Origin: Hyperoodon ampullatus
Taxonomy: Eukaryota; Chordata; Mammalia; Artiodactyla; Ziphiidae
NCBI GenBank assembly: GCA_949752795.1
Contig: OX457060.1
Coordinates: 2,460,501-2,524,500 of the forward strand
Direction: 5' to 3'
DNA length: 64,000 bases
The position numbers and the translations under genes were made by a program. The notes under the pieces are model-generated. The model had not been told where the DNA came from. It made no database searches and worked only from the letters and a program-made list of their open reading frames with translations. This document shows, piece by piece, positions 1-11,635 of the stretch. Each line of letters opens with the position of its first letter. Within the stretch, counting starts at the first letter, position 1.

Positions 1-1124
1 TGGGAGTTGTGGTGGTTTACCAGAACCTTACTGTCTGACAGATTGATTTTCTTGCTCTTGGAAATGCCTTGCGGACTCATTCATCAGCAGAGCAGGAGAT
101 ATCTCTGTCCGCAAACTCTGGGAGGGAACCCCAGAGGTCACCCAGCACCACCGCCCCCCCATCTCAGAGGCAGGCTTAACCCTCATTTGTCCGGACAGAT
201 AGGTGTCTTTTCTCTAAAACCTTCCCTAGGATGGCAAATCCCTGGCACACCCCTTGTCCCAACCCTGGAAACCTTTCTCCCACCAACATATGAGGCTGAG
301 GACCAGCTGCCTGGTGACAGTTTTTCTCAGGTTGAAGGCTGGAGTGGCCCTCGGGGCTCTGGAAGGAAACGGGGCTCCTGACACAGGCACCAGGATGCAG
401 CTGAGGGGGTCCGCAGGGGCTTGTTGCCCTGACAGCCTGAACTCACAGCTCCTCACTGGTCTCACTGGTGAAGGAAAGACATATATTACAGGGGAGGATG
501 AAGCATTAGAAGGAAGGTGAGGCAGAGATAAGAGGCCTGGAGAAGATGGACAGGAGGAAAACGGATGGAGAAGGGGCGTCAGGGTGGGCAAAAGACATGG
601 ATCTTCTGGCTCTGGAAGGACAAGCCGAGCTTGTGCGGGAACAGGGAAGCCCTGGGGGTGCACCCTTGGCCTTACCTCCAGCTACGGCCCACGGGAGAAG
701 AATCCTTTGGCCTGAATCCCACTGTACTTCCTGTAGCATCAAGGAGCAAACCAGGATTTGCAATCTAATATTGTGGGTTTATTTCCATTTTCCTCTGAGT
801 TCTTTAACTTCTCTGAGCCCATCTTCGGCCTCTGTCACATGGGTAATGTAAGATCTTATTTACAGAGTGGTTGACAGCATACACTGTGTTTACCTTCTTT
901 GGAAACACCAAAGCTTAGTCAGTACCACTTGCCCTGACTAGTGCTAGTGGTCTCAGTGATTCTTGTCTGAGGGACTTAACTTGCACGGGATGAGGGTAGG
1001 AATTGACAGGTCAGGGGCCCCTGAGCTGCAAGATCAGATTTCCAGCCTTTCTGTCAGGTTGTGGCTCTTGCGAGAATACCATCAGAGGCTGCACCCTGTT
1101 ATTACTCATAGTACTTTTCTTAGG
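1..1124. other. Intron stretch, nothing recognised
   Basis: Mixed-composition unique-looking DNA. Short open frames on both strands lack splice context or protein-like composition. Confidence 0.6.
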
Positions 1125-1350
1125 AATAGCGATAGCTACTGCTACTACTAGTTACTGTTAATTAACTACCAGCTGTGTACCAGGCACTGAACATCACTTG
1201 TGTCACTTCACTGAATTCTCACCAGGACCCCGCGAGCCAAGGCGGTATTTCTCCCATTTTACAGAGCGGACACTGAGGCTCGGGGCAATGATCCGAAGTC
1301 ACAGGACTGCTTAGGGGTTTTGCCGAGACTGACCCCAGGCCTGTCTGACC
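1125..1350 (-). mobile_element. MIR fragment, antisense
   Basis: The reverse-complement MIR pattern is visible: GTGTACCAGGCACTGAACAT, TCTCCCATTTTACAGAGCGG and GACACTGAGGCTCGGGGCAA. It is diverged; the segment after about 1320 is uncertain. Confidence 0.78.
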
Positions 1351-3811
1351 ACAGAGCTCCCTCCTGTACTTGAACTTCTGCCCCTGGATGAGAGTGAGGA
1401 AGGGTGAGCCATACACTGTTGAGAAACCAGAGAACAGGGGGCAAGGAGAGGAGAAAGTTTCACAGTTTTCTCCAGAGGGAAAGGGTAGGTTTGACAGTGC
1501 AACGTACACATGTTAAACACCCATGAATTGCTTTTTAAGGCAAGCTGTTTGGGGAGGGGTGGAGCAAGCGCTGTGTGATGTGTGGGGTTTGGGGGTAGAG
1601 AGCCTTGAGGGAGCAGCCCTGTTCCCAGGGCAGGTGAGGCCTGGCCAGGGAGCCAGAGGAGGACACAGGGGGTCCCTGGGGATGGCTGGCTCCAGATAGT
1701 GATGGAGGAGCGTGTGGTCAGCTCCCGCCCCCAGGCCTTGGCAAATGTTCAGGAAGTGAGGACTCCTGGGAAGGGAGAGAGGTGAGGGGCCTCGGTGAGC
1801 TGCTGTTTCCCATCCAGTGGCCCCCGTGTCGGTTCGGCTGAACCAGCCCCTCCTGCATTTGAGGTGCTCCTCTGCTAATAGAATGGGGGGCGTCTAGTCA
1901 TGGCACACCCTCATCTCCATACGTACTGTCCCACTCACCACTCTTCCTGGTGGAGAGAGGCATGCCCGACACATTCCCCAGTGTCACAAAGGACACCACA
2001 TGAAAGATGCTGCAGTCAAGATTCAGCCTTATCTTGCTCAGTGAGAGCTCTGTTTTCAAACTGACATGGTCAGTGGTAATGGTCCACAGTTGCGTTTAGG
2101 TGTAAATGGGTCACTGTGAGAAACAAGCGAGGGGTGACCCAGGTGGGCAGTGCCTCAGGTGGTGGGAACTTCTGTGTGGCTGGCCATGTATTCATAGGGA
2201 CTGACCACAAGATGCAGGTGCAGGAAAGGCAGGTGCAAGTCACAGGTGATGGTGGTCCCATTGCAGGCTGTGCTGGCCTGAGCACATCTACAGAAATGGG
2301 CTTATTCTGGGAGCAGAGTTTTGAAAGGGACAAGGGACCCGGAGTGGTGCCTAGTGGGGGATGGTGCCGAGTGGGGGGTGATGCCTAGTGGGGGATGATG
2401 CCTAGTGGGGGTGACCAGTGATCGTGTCATTCAGAGAAAGTTGGTGGACCTGGGAACCTCAGCCCAGAAGCAGTCTGAAGCAAAGTCCAGGAGGCAAAAG
2501 CACGAGATCAAAGTCCTCCCCAGGCTTCCCAGGACCAAGCTCCAGCAGCCACAGTCCCTCAAAGTGGATCACACACAGTGACCCCATTCCCAGAGTTGGG
2601 GAGGGGACAGGATGGAGGGGAGTGTGTCCCCTTCCCAGATCAGATTTGATTTTCCTGCACCCTGAGAATGGGAATGATGCCAGGAGCTCCTCTAGGAAGG
2701 CCAGTCTCTTCCTCCCCCCGTGGCTTGCTCCCTTGTCTACAGGACAGCTCCAGCTGGCCACAGCCAGCCTGCCCACACTCAGTCAAAACCGACTGCACTC
2801 ATGGAATGAAGAGCACATCTCCTTGGCCTGTAACCCAGTGTGCTGGCCTTGGCTATGCATGCTGAGTGGGAATCCCTCCAGGCTGAAGGAAAATGTCATC
2901 AGTCTCTCCCAGGGGTAACTGCTTCTCATCAATGGAGCCCAGGCCTGGGCAGAGCAGTTCCAGGCCGGTAGGGCCTGGGGCCCGCAGCTCCCGCCCCTGC
3001 CTTGTTCGACAAGGCCTTGTTGGACAGCAGTGGGGACTGCATTCAACCGACAGCTTAAGATAATCACATGTGAGGCGCTGGGATAATGACAGCTGAATAC
3101 CCTGCCACCGTTGCCATAGTGACCAGCCAAGCACTGGTTCCCTCCTTTTTTTTCTTTCTTATTTTCTGGGCCGCCTTGTTATAGTGCTGGCTGGTGGTGG
3201 TGGGGGGTGAGTTTGGGAAATGGGAAAGAGGAGGAAAGGGAGGAGGGAGACCCAAGAGGGGCAGCCCATTATATGCTCTTTAAATACCCCAGCTGGAGGC
3301 GTTTTAAATCTCAACAGAGACAGAGAGAAACAGTGTCTTAATCCCCAGCTCCCTGTGAATTATTTAAAAGGGATCTTGTCAGAAGGATGAATTTGTCACT
3401 GTTTCAGTGTCAACAGCAGCAGCAGCTGTCATAATGGCCGAGGACCCCACTCCAGGCAGGGTCTGGTACCAAATGCTGCTTCCTGGTGGAAGTTACAGCG
3501 GCCCCAGTGCTGTGGACAAGGAGCCCCCACCCGAGGCACAAGACTTCAGTGTTTCTCCTGGCGTGCTGACAGAGACTGGGCTGTGAAATGTGCCAGGATG
3601 CTGAGATGCAAGCCATCTGGACCTCAGGCCGGCTGGCCTTGCCCGCTGTTAATGTGGCTCCCATGACCCATAGCCATGGCGTCTCTGTGTAGTGAGGGGT
3701 GCTCCCTGGCTGGGAGTGGGCTGACTAGAGCTTATACGGCATTTGATGGGTGGGCATATACCCAAGGGAGGGCACACGGGCCCCACCTGGGCCACAGCCA
3801 GCGCCCCCAAC
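1351..3811. other. Intron stretch, mostly unique
   Basis: GC-moderate DNA with one short tandem repeat (2346-2411). The part at 3255-3430 is A/T-richer, with TTTAAA and CAGCAGCAGCAG motifs and no repeat similarity, so it could be conserved non-coding DNA. The 166-codon frame at 2418-2918 has no domain and is rejected as a gene. Confidence 0.55.
2346..2411. repeat. Short imperfect tandem repeat, about 20-22 bp unit
   Basis: About three and a half copies of GGTGCCTAGTGGGGGATG with G-run length changes (GATGCCTAGTGGGGGATGAT and variants). It is G-rich on the plus strand, with no similarity to a known family. Confidence 0.85.
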
Positions 3812-3891
3812 TACATACACACACACATACACACCCAGGCATGCATGCACACATGTACATACATATGCACACATATGCACCCGTGCACACG
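3812..3891. repeat. CA-rich interrupted microsatellite
   Basis: ACACACACACATACACACCC is followed by imperfect CATGCACACATGTACATACA units. It is a decayed CA repeat. Confidence 0.85.
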
Positions 3892-4039
3892 CCAAAGATG
3901 ATGCACAGGTGCAGACAACTAGACAGACAGGAGAGAGTCGTAGATCATACACATCACGGAGGGAGAGCAAGACTTTCAAGGAAAAATGCCTGGTGCTCAG
4001 AGGGCTGATAGCCACAACTGCAGGGGTCTCTTATTCAGG

Positions 4040-4225
4040 TTGAGTACTTCAGGCGCATTACTACGTTGAATCCTCACAGCCATCTGGGGAGGTGGGTACC
4101 CTGAGTATCCCTGTGTTAGAGAAGGAAACCGAGGCTCAGGGAGGTTTAAAGACATGTCCATGGTCACAGGGCTGGGTCTGGCTGACTCCAGAGTCTGTGC
4201 ATTGAACTCCTGAGCTAAGCCAGGG
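4040..4225 (-). mobile_element. MIR fragment, antisense
   Basis: GAATCCTCACAGCCATCTGG, AGAAGGAAACCGAGGCTCAGG and TGGTCACAGGGCTGGGTCTG lie in the order expected for an antisense MIR. Confidence 0.78.
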
Positions 4226-5458
4226 GTCACCATGACCTCTGGGGTTCAGGGTTAGGCAGGGTGACAGCAGTGCTTCTTTATCCCAACCCTTTGTTGCTCA
4301 GCACAAAAATCTCCTTCCAAACAACCTGGGTATGTTATGCTTGGGGCCATTTCTCTCACTCCCACCTCGACACAGTATTTCTTGCATTTTTCCACCCTCC
4401 AAGTTTCCAGAAGGATTTTGTGGAGATTTATAGAGACTGCCTTGGGAAGCAATAAGTATGTTTTCCATACTCTAATTCTTTCCATATTCTAATTGTGTCC
4501 GTCACCCCTATCCCCTGCTCTTCCGCATCTTATGTACCCTTTAGAAAATGCATTGCTTTGTGCCCTTTCGAGGCTCTGGGCTCTCAGAAGCAGTGGCTGC
4601 CCCAAGCCAGGGGCCCAGCTCCTTGGCACACCACATAGGGCCATGGTAATGAACAGGGGCCAACGTGTCCTCCCAGCCCAGTCCATCAGGGAGGTAAATG
4701 AAGCATACTGGGAGGTGAGCTGGGGCTCGCAGCCCTCGGGGGAGCCACTGAGTACATGGCTGCCTTGCTTGGTTGGTGTACTAAATGGTAGATCCCTCTG
4801 GGCTTGTAGGAATTGATGCCCCACGGACCACATTTTACATTTTAATTAGCCCTCAAGCTTGTCTAATATCCAAACTCTTTCAGGCTTAGTTTACTGTCTA
4901 CACAGGAGCTGTGTTCTTGAGATCCAGGCTGATTGGCGGTGGTGGCTCCAGCCCTGCCCGAGCCATCTGCTGTCCTGAAGAATCTCTGGCTTCCTGTGGG
5001 CTCTGTGAAGTCGCGTGTGGCTCAGGCCTCAGTGGGCTTCTCTTCTTGTTCAGAGAGCAGCCATCTCTTACTGGGAGCCTGAAAGCAGGTCTTTGGATTT
5101 CCCCTGATTGAGCAGTGCCATGGGAGTCAGGGTCCTACGGGGTGTGGTGATGGCGATTGTTTGCAAAATAGCAGGTTCCTTCAAACAAAAGTTTGTGCCC
5201 AAATGCAAGCTGAATGGGAGCAAAGCCTGTGATGTGTGTCCAATTTTGTCTCCTTGTGGTCTGGTGGCTGACAGTGGCCCAGGGATTGCCTGGCTGAGGG
5301 AAGGGGGCCCATGCTGAAACCTGCCCAGAGGCAGCCCTGGAGATTCCGGGAGACATGGGGAGAAGGCTGCTGGCTGTCCCTCTGGGTCTGTAAGGAGACC
5401 AAGTTCAGCCCTTTAGTCCCTGCATTTTCTGCTGACGGAAGGGTAGGATTATTTATCT
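4226..5458. other. Intron stretch, nothing recognised
   Basis: Unique-looking sequence up to the first CHR SINE. No motif or coding pattern was found. Confidence 0.6.
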
Positions 5459-5472
5459 AAAATGGAGGAGAA

Positions 5473-5697
5473 GGGTTCCCTGGTGGCGCAGTGGTTGAGA
5501 GTCCACCGGCCGATGCAGGGGACACGGGTTCGTGCCCTGGTCTGGAAGATCCCACATGCCATGGAGCGGCTGGGCCCGTGAGCCATGGCCGCTGAGCCTG
5601 CGCATCCGGAGCCTGTGCTCCGCAACGGGAGAGGCCACAACAGTGAGAGGCCCGCGTACCGCAAAAAATAAATAAAATAAATAACATAAAATAAAAT
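5473..5697 (+). mobile_element. CHR-type tRNA-derived SINE (copy 1)
   Basis: The 5' head is tRNA-like, with A box TGGCGCAGTGG and B box GGGTTCGTGCC. The shared CHR body follows (GGAGCGGCTGGGCCCGTGAG, then CGCAACGGGAGAGGCCACAA), and the copy ends in an A-rich AAATAAAT tail. A perfect 13-bp target duplication, AAAATGGAGGAGA, flanks it at 5459-5471 and 5698-5710. Being non-autonomous, it was presumably mobilised by L1 enzymes. The perfect duplication suggests a fairly recent insertion. Confidence 0.96.
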
Positions 5698-5767
5698 AAA
5701 ATGGAGGAGATGATTTCCACACCCTGATGCGTCAGCCAGAGGAGGATGCCCAGGTTAACATAACAGC

Positions 5768-5975
5768 GATGCTGCTGCTGATAGTAATGATAATCGTTGA
5801 TACTTAGTGAATGGTTGTTACTTGCAGGCTCAGTGCTAGGTGATTTCTTACCTAGGTGATGATCTTTGAGTCCTCGTGACACCCTGCAGGGTAAAGAGTG
5901 TTTTGCAGATGAGGAAACTGAAGCTCAGAAAGCTGTGTGTGGTTGCAGAGCTGTAGCTGGCAAGGGTGGGGTCCG
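5768..5975 (-). mobile_element. MIR fragment, antisense
   Basis: GATAGTAATGATAATCGTTG, GGTAAAGAGTGTTTTGCAGATGAGG and AAACTGAAGCTCAGAAAGCT match an antisense MIR core. Confidence 0.75.
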
Positions 5976-6219
5976 CCTGCCCCCGGCAACCTCTCCCGCC
6001 TCCCCTCCTCCCACTTTCCCCCTGCCCTATGCCGCTTGGCAGCCACCCCGGCACCCTGGCTTTCTCGGCAACATGCCGGCAACACTCTTGCTCCAGAGAA
6101 GTCTGTTCTTCTTCCCTGAGCCTGGGGTGCTGCTTCCACGTGTGCCCTCCAGGCTGGGGGCCCCTGAGTGTCATTCAGATCTCTACCCAAAAGGAGACCT
6201 CTGACAACCCCACTGCCAG

Positions 6220-6430
6220 CTGTCACTCGCTAACCCCTTACCTGCTCCTCAGTAGTATTTAACACTGTTCAACTTTATAGTATTAATTTGTTTGCTTGTT
6301 CATCTGCTGGTTTGCTCCATTAGATTATCAGGCCCATGGGAGCAGGACTTTGTCTCTTAGTCACTGCTGTGTCACCAACACCTAAGACCACTACTTGGGG
6401 ATGTAGTAGGTGCTCAATTCTTTATTTAAA
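6220..6430 (+). mobile_element. L2 3' fragment
   Basis: It resembles the L2 3' end: TTAGATTATCAGGCCCATGG GAGCAGGACTTTGTCTCTTA, then AGTAGGTGCTCAATTCTTTATT. CHR copy 2 begins about 10 bp later. It is diverged and truncated. Confidence 0.75.
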
Positions 6431-6440
6431 AAATGAGTTT

Positions 6441-6650
6441 GGGCTTCCCTGGTGGCGCAGTGGTTGAGAGTCCGCCTGCCGATGCAGGGGACACGGGTTC
6501 GTGCCCCGGTCCGGGAAGATCCCACATGCCGCGGAGCGGCTGGGCCCGTGAACCATGGCTGCTGAGCCTGCGCGTCCGGAGCCTGTGCTCCGCAACGGGA
6601 GAGGCCACAACAGTGAGAGGCCCGCGTACCGCAAAAAAAAAAAAAAAAAA
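6441..6650 (+). mobile_element. CHR-type SINE (copy 2)
   Basis: This is a near-consensus copy starting GGGCTTCCCTGGTGGCGCAG, with intact A and B boxes and a tail of about 19 pure A residues. It sits at the 3' end of an L2 fragment. The flanks share an imperfect AA(T)GAGTT duplication. The long pure A tail and high CpG content suggest it is among the younger copies here. It lies in the same orientation as copy 1, about 970 bp away. Confidence 0.95.
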
Positions 6651-6651
6651 A

Positions 6652-8277
6652 GAGTTAAATAAACTGGGTTGGAAACAAACCAGAATAGCCTCTTGTTAGA
6701 CTAACAGAGGCCAAAATGCCAATTTCAATGATTTCCGTCCTCATCTTAAATAGCAGTGTCCAGAGGAGCGCCCCCTCCTGGACAGGCCCTGTAGAGGTGG
6801 CTTATTCTCGGCAGTTGCTATGATGAAACACCACGGCAGCCACTGGGCACTCTGGGAGGGGCAGGGCCGGCCCAGGGAGGTGCAGCGGTCCAAGGAAGGG
6901 CCAGCGATCATAGATCTTTCCAGAACTCCATGCTTGGAACTGTCTTCAGAGGCATAAGTAGCATCATCCCTCTTCTTAACTTCATTTTATAGTGGTTCTT
7001 CACTTTTGACCAAGAACTAGTGTTTCTTAGCTTGCTCATCCATCTGACTCATCAGATTGTGCTCCAGAGGACCTTTGCCTGTTTCCGAAATCCAAACCCA
7101 CCCTTGGAGGATAAAGAATGTGTTAGTGTTTCTGAAGGTTGTTCTAGAAGGGCAGTGTCGATGGACCAGTGGGTAGAGTTCATGGCAGTGGTTTTGAAGG
7201 AGAACAGTGTGTTCTGTACACACATATGCACACAATCGGCCAGACAGCAAATGCCAGCAGACACTCGGGGGCTACTCTAGAGCAACAGACCTGCAGGTTC
7301 TGACTCCAACAAGCCAGTCTGAGGAATCGAGATCTTGGAGGAACCTACCGGGGTCTTTATCGTACATCAAAGTCCTGATCTGAAAGCCTGAACAAGTAGT
7401 TTCTAATGGGTGTCATTGTTTTCTTCATTATGTTTATCTCAAGGACAGGTGGTCCATTGGCATCAATAATAATGCCCTTTCAAAGGTTGTTAATATTCTG
7501 CTGGTTGTGCAAGGCTGCTTTGTTTCTTCTTCTCCCAGGGACAAGTTAGCCTGGTGGCACCTGCTATAAGTCCCCGGCCAAGGACCAGGGGCTGAGGAAC
7601 AGACCAGGAACTTGCTCATTCCCTCAATTTGTCAGTATGTATGGAGGGCTAGGCACTGGGAATATCAGGAGGTCCCTAACACAGTCCAGCCTTCTAGGGG
7701 GCAAGTCCACGTTGGGGAGGGTGGGTGGCAGTTGGAATTGTGAGACTGCAGCAGGACTGCAGAGCAAGGAGGTGAGTTCTAGGAGGTTACCGGGAGATAT
7801 CCAGCAGGCAGCTGCATAAACAAGTCTGGGCACTGGAAAGAGGTCAGTGATGTACTGCATGGTGGTTGCAGCCTTGTGTGTGACTGAGATCACCCAGGAT
7901 AAAAGGTGAGAGGAGAAGGGAGTGAGGGTAGAGCCCCAAGAAACCTGTGGATTTCACTGGTCCCAGACATCGCTGAATAAAAACGTCATCATGTAATACC
8001 AGTGTTGCAAAGCTAAATGCACAGAATTATTTCGCTGTCGACAGAACTGATAAATTAGTCAAAGCATAATTCCCTGTCCTCAAGGAGCTCACATCCTGGT
8101 AGCAGAAACCAAAGCAATTAACGAATCGTTCAAAGCAGTGTATTATCAAGTGCTAAATTGTGTGGAATAGCTCAACCATACTTTAAGCATTTGGGAAGAT
8201 GGTAGCTGAATATAAGCTGGGAAGGCATCATGGGAGAAATAAGACTTGAGGTCCCTCAAAGGAAAGGCTGCAGAGAG
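6652..8277. other. Intron stretch with possible decayed repeats
   Basis: Mostly unique. The segments around 7640-7690 (GTATGTATGGAGGGCTAGGC) and 8065-8125 (CCTGTCCTCAAGGAGCTCAC) resemble very old interspersed repeats but could not be placed in a family. Confidence 0.5.
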
Positions 8278-8370
8278 AGCTAGGCTCTGCCACCCATCAG
8301 CTGCCTGACTCCAGGCCACTATTGTGTCTCTGGGCCTCAGTATGCCCATTTGTCAACAAAAGGTCTGGGT
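8278..8370 (+). mobile_element. MIR fragment, sense
   Basis: GGCTCTGCCACCCATCAGCT, GTGTCTCTGGGCCTCAGTAT and GCCCATTTGTCAACAAAAGG match the sense MIR core. It is short and diverged. Confidence 0.6.
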
Positions 8371-8849
8371 CAACATGACCTATAGTGGCTTCCAGCCAGG
8401 CGGTCATTCTCCGGTTCTGTGTCTTGGAGGAGTTGAGATGGGATGAGGATGGAGTAGAAGAAAGGCTTCAGAACATTAGCAGCAATATCAGGAGACAAAA
8501 ATGGGCACCGTCTCTGAGTGATGGGAGAGGAAGTGGCCCTAGCTTGAGCCCTGGCTGTCTCTTGCCTGGTCTGCTGTCATTACTCTCTGACCAAACAACA
8601 AGCCAGGGCATGAGTCCAGGCATGAGGTAATGCTAGCCCTAGGGCATGGCCACGGAAAGCAAAAAAGAGGCCAGATAGGAAGAACTTTGTCCTGGAAGAA
8701 ATGGCAACTTGTGGTGACAAATTGGGCATGAAGTTGCCAGGGGCACACTGTCTGTGGATAATAGAGACCAGGCCAGCATTGTTGGGGGTTGAGGCGTAGG
8801 CTGGACCAGAAAACAAAGAGTGTTTTTCAGAAAAAGCTATGTTAGTTAT

Positions 8850-9660
8850 TAGTTACATGTCATAAAATTTACTCATTTTAAGTGTACAATTCAGTGATTT
8901 TCAGTACATTTACAGAATTGTGTAATCATCACCACGATCCCATTTTAGAACGTTTCCATCACCCCCAAAAGGATTTTTCATGCCCATTTGTAGTCACTTT
9001 CCTTTCCCATCCACGGTCTCAGGGAAATACTAACACTTTTCTGTCTATAGATTTGTCTTTTCTGGACATTTCATGTAAATGGGACCCTGCAATATGTGGT
9101 CTTTTGTGTCTGGCTTCTTTCACTGGGCATCAGGTTTTAGAGATTGTTGCATGTACCAGTGCTTCCTTCTTTTTTTACTTCCAAATAGTATTCCATCGTA
9201 TGGCTACATTGCATCATTTCTGTCATGCCAATTAAAAATGTATGGAGCTGAATTGATCAATCTGTTCATTTATGGCTCCTGAGTTTCATGTCATAATTAC
9301 TATACTTACATTGTCGCCATAGTTTCTTTTAGTATTTTTATGGTTTCATTTTTAGTGTTTAAATCTTTGATTCACTGAGAATTTTTTTCTGGAGTAAGGT
9401 AGGAAATATGGATGAAAAGTATGTGTTCTTTTCCAGATGGCTACCCAGCTATTACAATGATTTAAAAAAATGATTCACCTTTTCCCCACTGATCTGAGTT
9501 GTGGCCAACCCTTTAAATGTTGAGAGAAACTACTGATTTGACATCTAAAACCTTCCGCCAGTTACACTGCCACCAATAGGCTTGGGAGTGGCCTTTTCTC
9601 TTCATACTTATGGAGACTTGATACTTTATCTTTTTAATTTTGTGCCAATCTGATAAGCAA
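8850..9660 (-). mobile_element. Ancient L1 fragments (3' region), antisense
   Basis: The part at 8870-9250 carries the well-known antisense L1 3' sequence: AGTGTACAATTCAGTG, TCACCACGATCCCATTTTAG, TGGACATTTCATGTAAATGG and TATTCCATCGTATGG. The part at about 9340-9660 resembles another section of an L1: AAATCTTTGATTCACTGAGAA, CAGATGGCTACCCAGCT and TTTTCCCCACTGATCTG. Both are diverged and non-coding. They may be two pieces of one insertion or separate events. Confidence 0.8.
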
Positions 9661-10149
9661 ATTACTGTGTTTTGTTGTTTTACTGGGAGGAGATAATTAT
9701 AGAAAGGAACACAGGAGGCAGTGTGTCAAATGCCTAGAAGTGGAGGCTGAGAAGCTGCCACTGAACGGAGACCTTTAGTAGGAAATTAACTTTGGAACAG
9801 GCAGTGAGAATGCGTCACAGAGACTGGAGCCAGCACAGGTCTTGGGTAGAAGAAATTGGGTCTGAATATCAATGGGGTCATATATCCAACACTGGTGAAA
9901 CTCCCCCTTTTTAAGGATCTGGGAAGCGGTGTGCCCGGGGACACAGGGTACCTCAAAGCCTGGCTGGGGAGGCAGGCCTGATGCATGAAAGGGTGTTAAG
10001 GGAACACACTGCCCCTTGGGTCTGGTTAAAGCAGCCTCTCTGTGTCCCTCCGCCCACCCCCCACCCCCACCTCGGCTGATGAGAGCCTAGAGCTTCTGCT
10101 GCACCAAGCTATATTTTCAGTGTCCACTGGTCTGGTCCAACCCACCATC
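9661..10149. other. Intron stretch, nothing recognised
   Basis: Unique-looking DNA between an L1 and an L2 fragment; no motif stands out. Confidence 0.6.
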
Positions 10150-10775
10150 ATCTCTCACCTGGACTAGGACAGTGATGTACATGTCCCACTCATACACTCG
10201 TCCACCCCAGTCTCTACTTTGCATCAGAGAAATCTTTTAAAAACTCAGCTCTGATCACCTGATTTTCCTCCTTAAAACTCATCAGTACCTTCTAGTTACC
10301 CTCAGGATGAAATTCGAAGTTCTCTACCGGACTCATCCTCTCCCCAGTCTTCTTCCTGCCACCTCCAGCTTCTTATGACTCTTATTCCTCAGTGGTGCCA
10401 GGACACTTTCCCCACCACAGGGCCTTTGCACTTGCTGTCCCTGGGCCTCGATGCTCCGCCCCTTCTCTGCCCCTCTCTGCCCCCAGCAGATGCACACTTT
10501 TCCTGGCTAACTTCTATCCATCCGTCCCTCTCAGCTTGGAGGGTCTTCTCTGCCAGACCTCTGTATATCAAGTACACCCCCCCTCACTTGACATCCTGAA
10601 ATGTTTCCTCACAGCAGTTAGCACAATTGAAATAATTTAGTTATTTTAATAACCATTTGTCTAATTTCTGTTTCTCTCACTAGATTATAACCTTCATATT
10701 TCTGCATCCCCAGTGGCTAATGGAATGCCTGGCATAAAGTTGGCATTCAGTAAATATTTTTTTCATTGATGGATG
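10150..10775 (+). mobile_element. L2 3' portion
   Basis: A long L2 fragment: TCAGCTCTGATCACCTGATT, AGGGCCTTTGCACTTGCTGT, CTCTCACTAGATTATAACC, TGCATCCCCAGTGGCTAATG and CATTCAGTAAATATTTTTTTCATTG, ending in ATGGATGAATGA. The order matches the L2 3' end as remembered. Open frames of 60-80 codons here are not genes. Confidence 0.85.
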
Positions 10776-11189
10776 AATGAGGTAGAACTATAAAGCAATG
10801 ACACTGATTCCAAGTATCATAAACAAAGAATAATGTCTGTCCTCCCTGCTGGGAATGCTATTCCACGCTCATCTCGATTTCCCCAAACCTTCTCTTTCAA
10901 GGCCCCCAATCCTAATTGCCACTAACTTGGAGAGCTTTTGTGCCTCCTCCAGCCCCCTCTGATTGCTATATTTCAACCCCCCGTACCACCCACGGGCAGG
11001 AGAAGAATGAAAAAAGGAAAGAAAAAGACTCCATCATGGCCTTTTCCTGAACAACGAGGAGTTATTTTCCTTTCTCTCAATTTCTCTCTACTCTTTCCCT
11101 TTGAATATACAGCTGTATTCCCCCTAATTTGCTTTGATTGCTCCCTTAGGAGTTGTGATGGAATCAATTAGACCCGTAGATTTTTATGA

Positions 11190-11270
11190 CTCCAGGTCAC
11201 CCAGTATGATTCCTCATTTTACAGATGAGAAAACTGAGGCTCAGAGAGGTTAATGTTTGAAACAATTACT
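11190..11270 (-). mobile_element. MIR core fragment, antisense
   Basis: CCTCATTTTACAGATGAGAA AACTGAGGCTCAGAGAGGTT is an almost perfect antisense MIR core. It is about 80 bp long. Confidence 0.8.
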
Positions 11271-11609
11271 TCTGTCAGGTCTTATCATACCGATCAGTGT
11301 CATTTTCTAAGACAAATGTTCGCAATATCCCAGCTGCCCAGGAGCGTAAATCCTCATTCTGTCTGTTTAAGGGTGTACTGGTGGTGATAGTCTCAGAGCT
11401 AAGGTGAGCCCCCAAAGGTGGGCTTCCTGTCCTGCTCCCACACAGCAGAGCTGCCTTAGTCTTGGGTGGGTCAAGGTCCCCACCCTAATTGGGGCCTCAA
11501 GCTTCACCTGTGCGTTGACAAAGGAGCCCCATGTTTGTGCTGAGACCTCATACAGCCCAATGAACTGATGGATCGTGAGACCTGCTATGTTTAAACAATT
11601 GCAGAGCAG

Positions 11610-11635
11610 AAAAAAAAAAAAAAAAAAAAAAAAAA
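11610..11635. repeat. Poly-A run of about 26
   Basis: A pure A tract without a recognisable SINE or LINE body directly before it. It may be the tail of a short or decayed retro-insertion, or slippage. Confidence 0.9.

Noticed and set aside
2418..2918. 166-codon plus-strand frame
   Set aside because: No recognisable domain, and opposite-strand frames overlap it. Typical of chance frames in moderate-GC intron.
5484..5530. tRNA-like A and B boxes at SINE heads considered as tRNA genes
   Set aside because: The boxes belong to SINEs with a non-tRNA body and A tail; no cloverleaf or functional tRNA is present.
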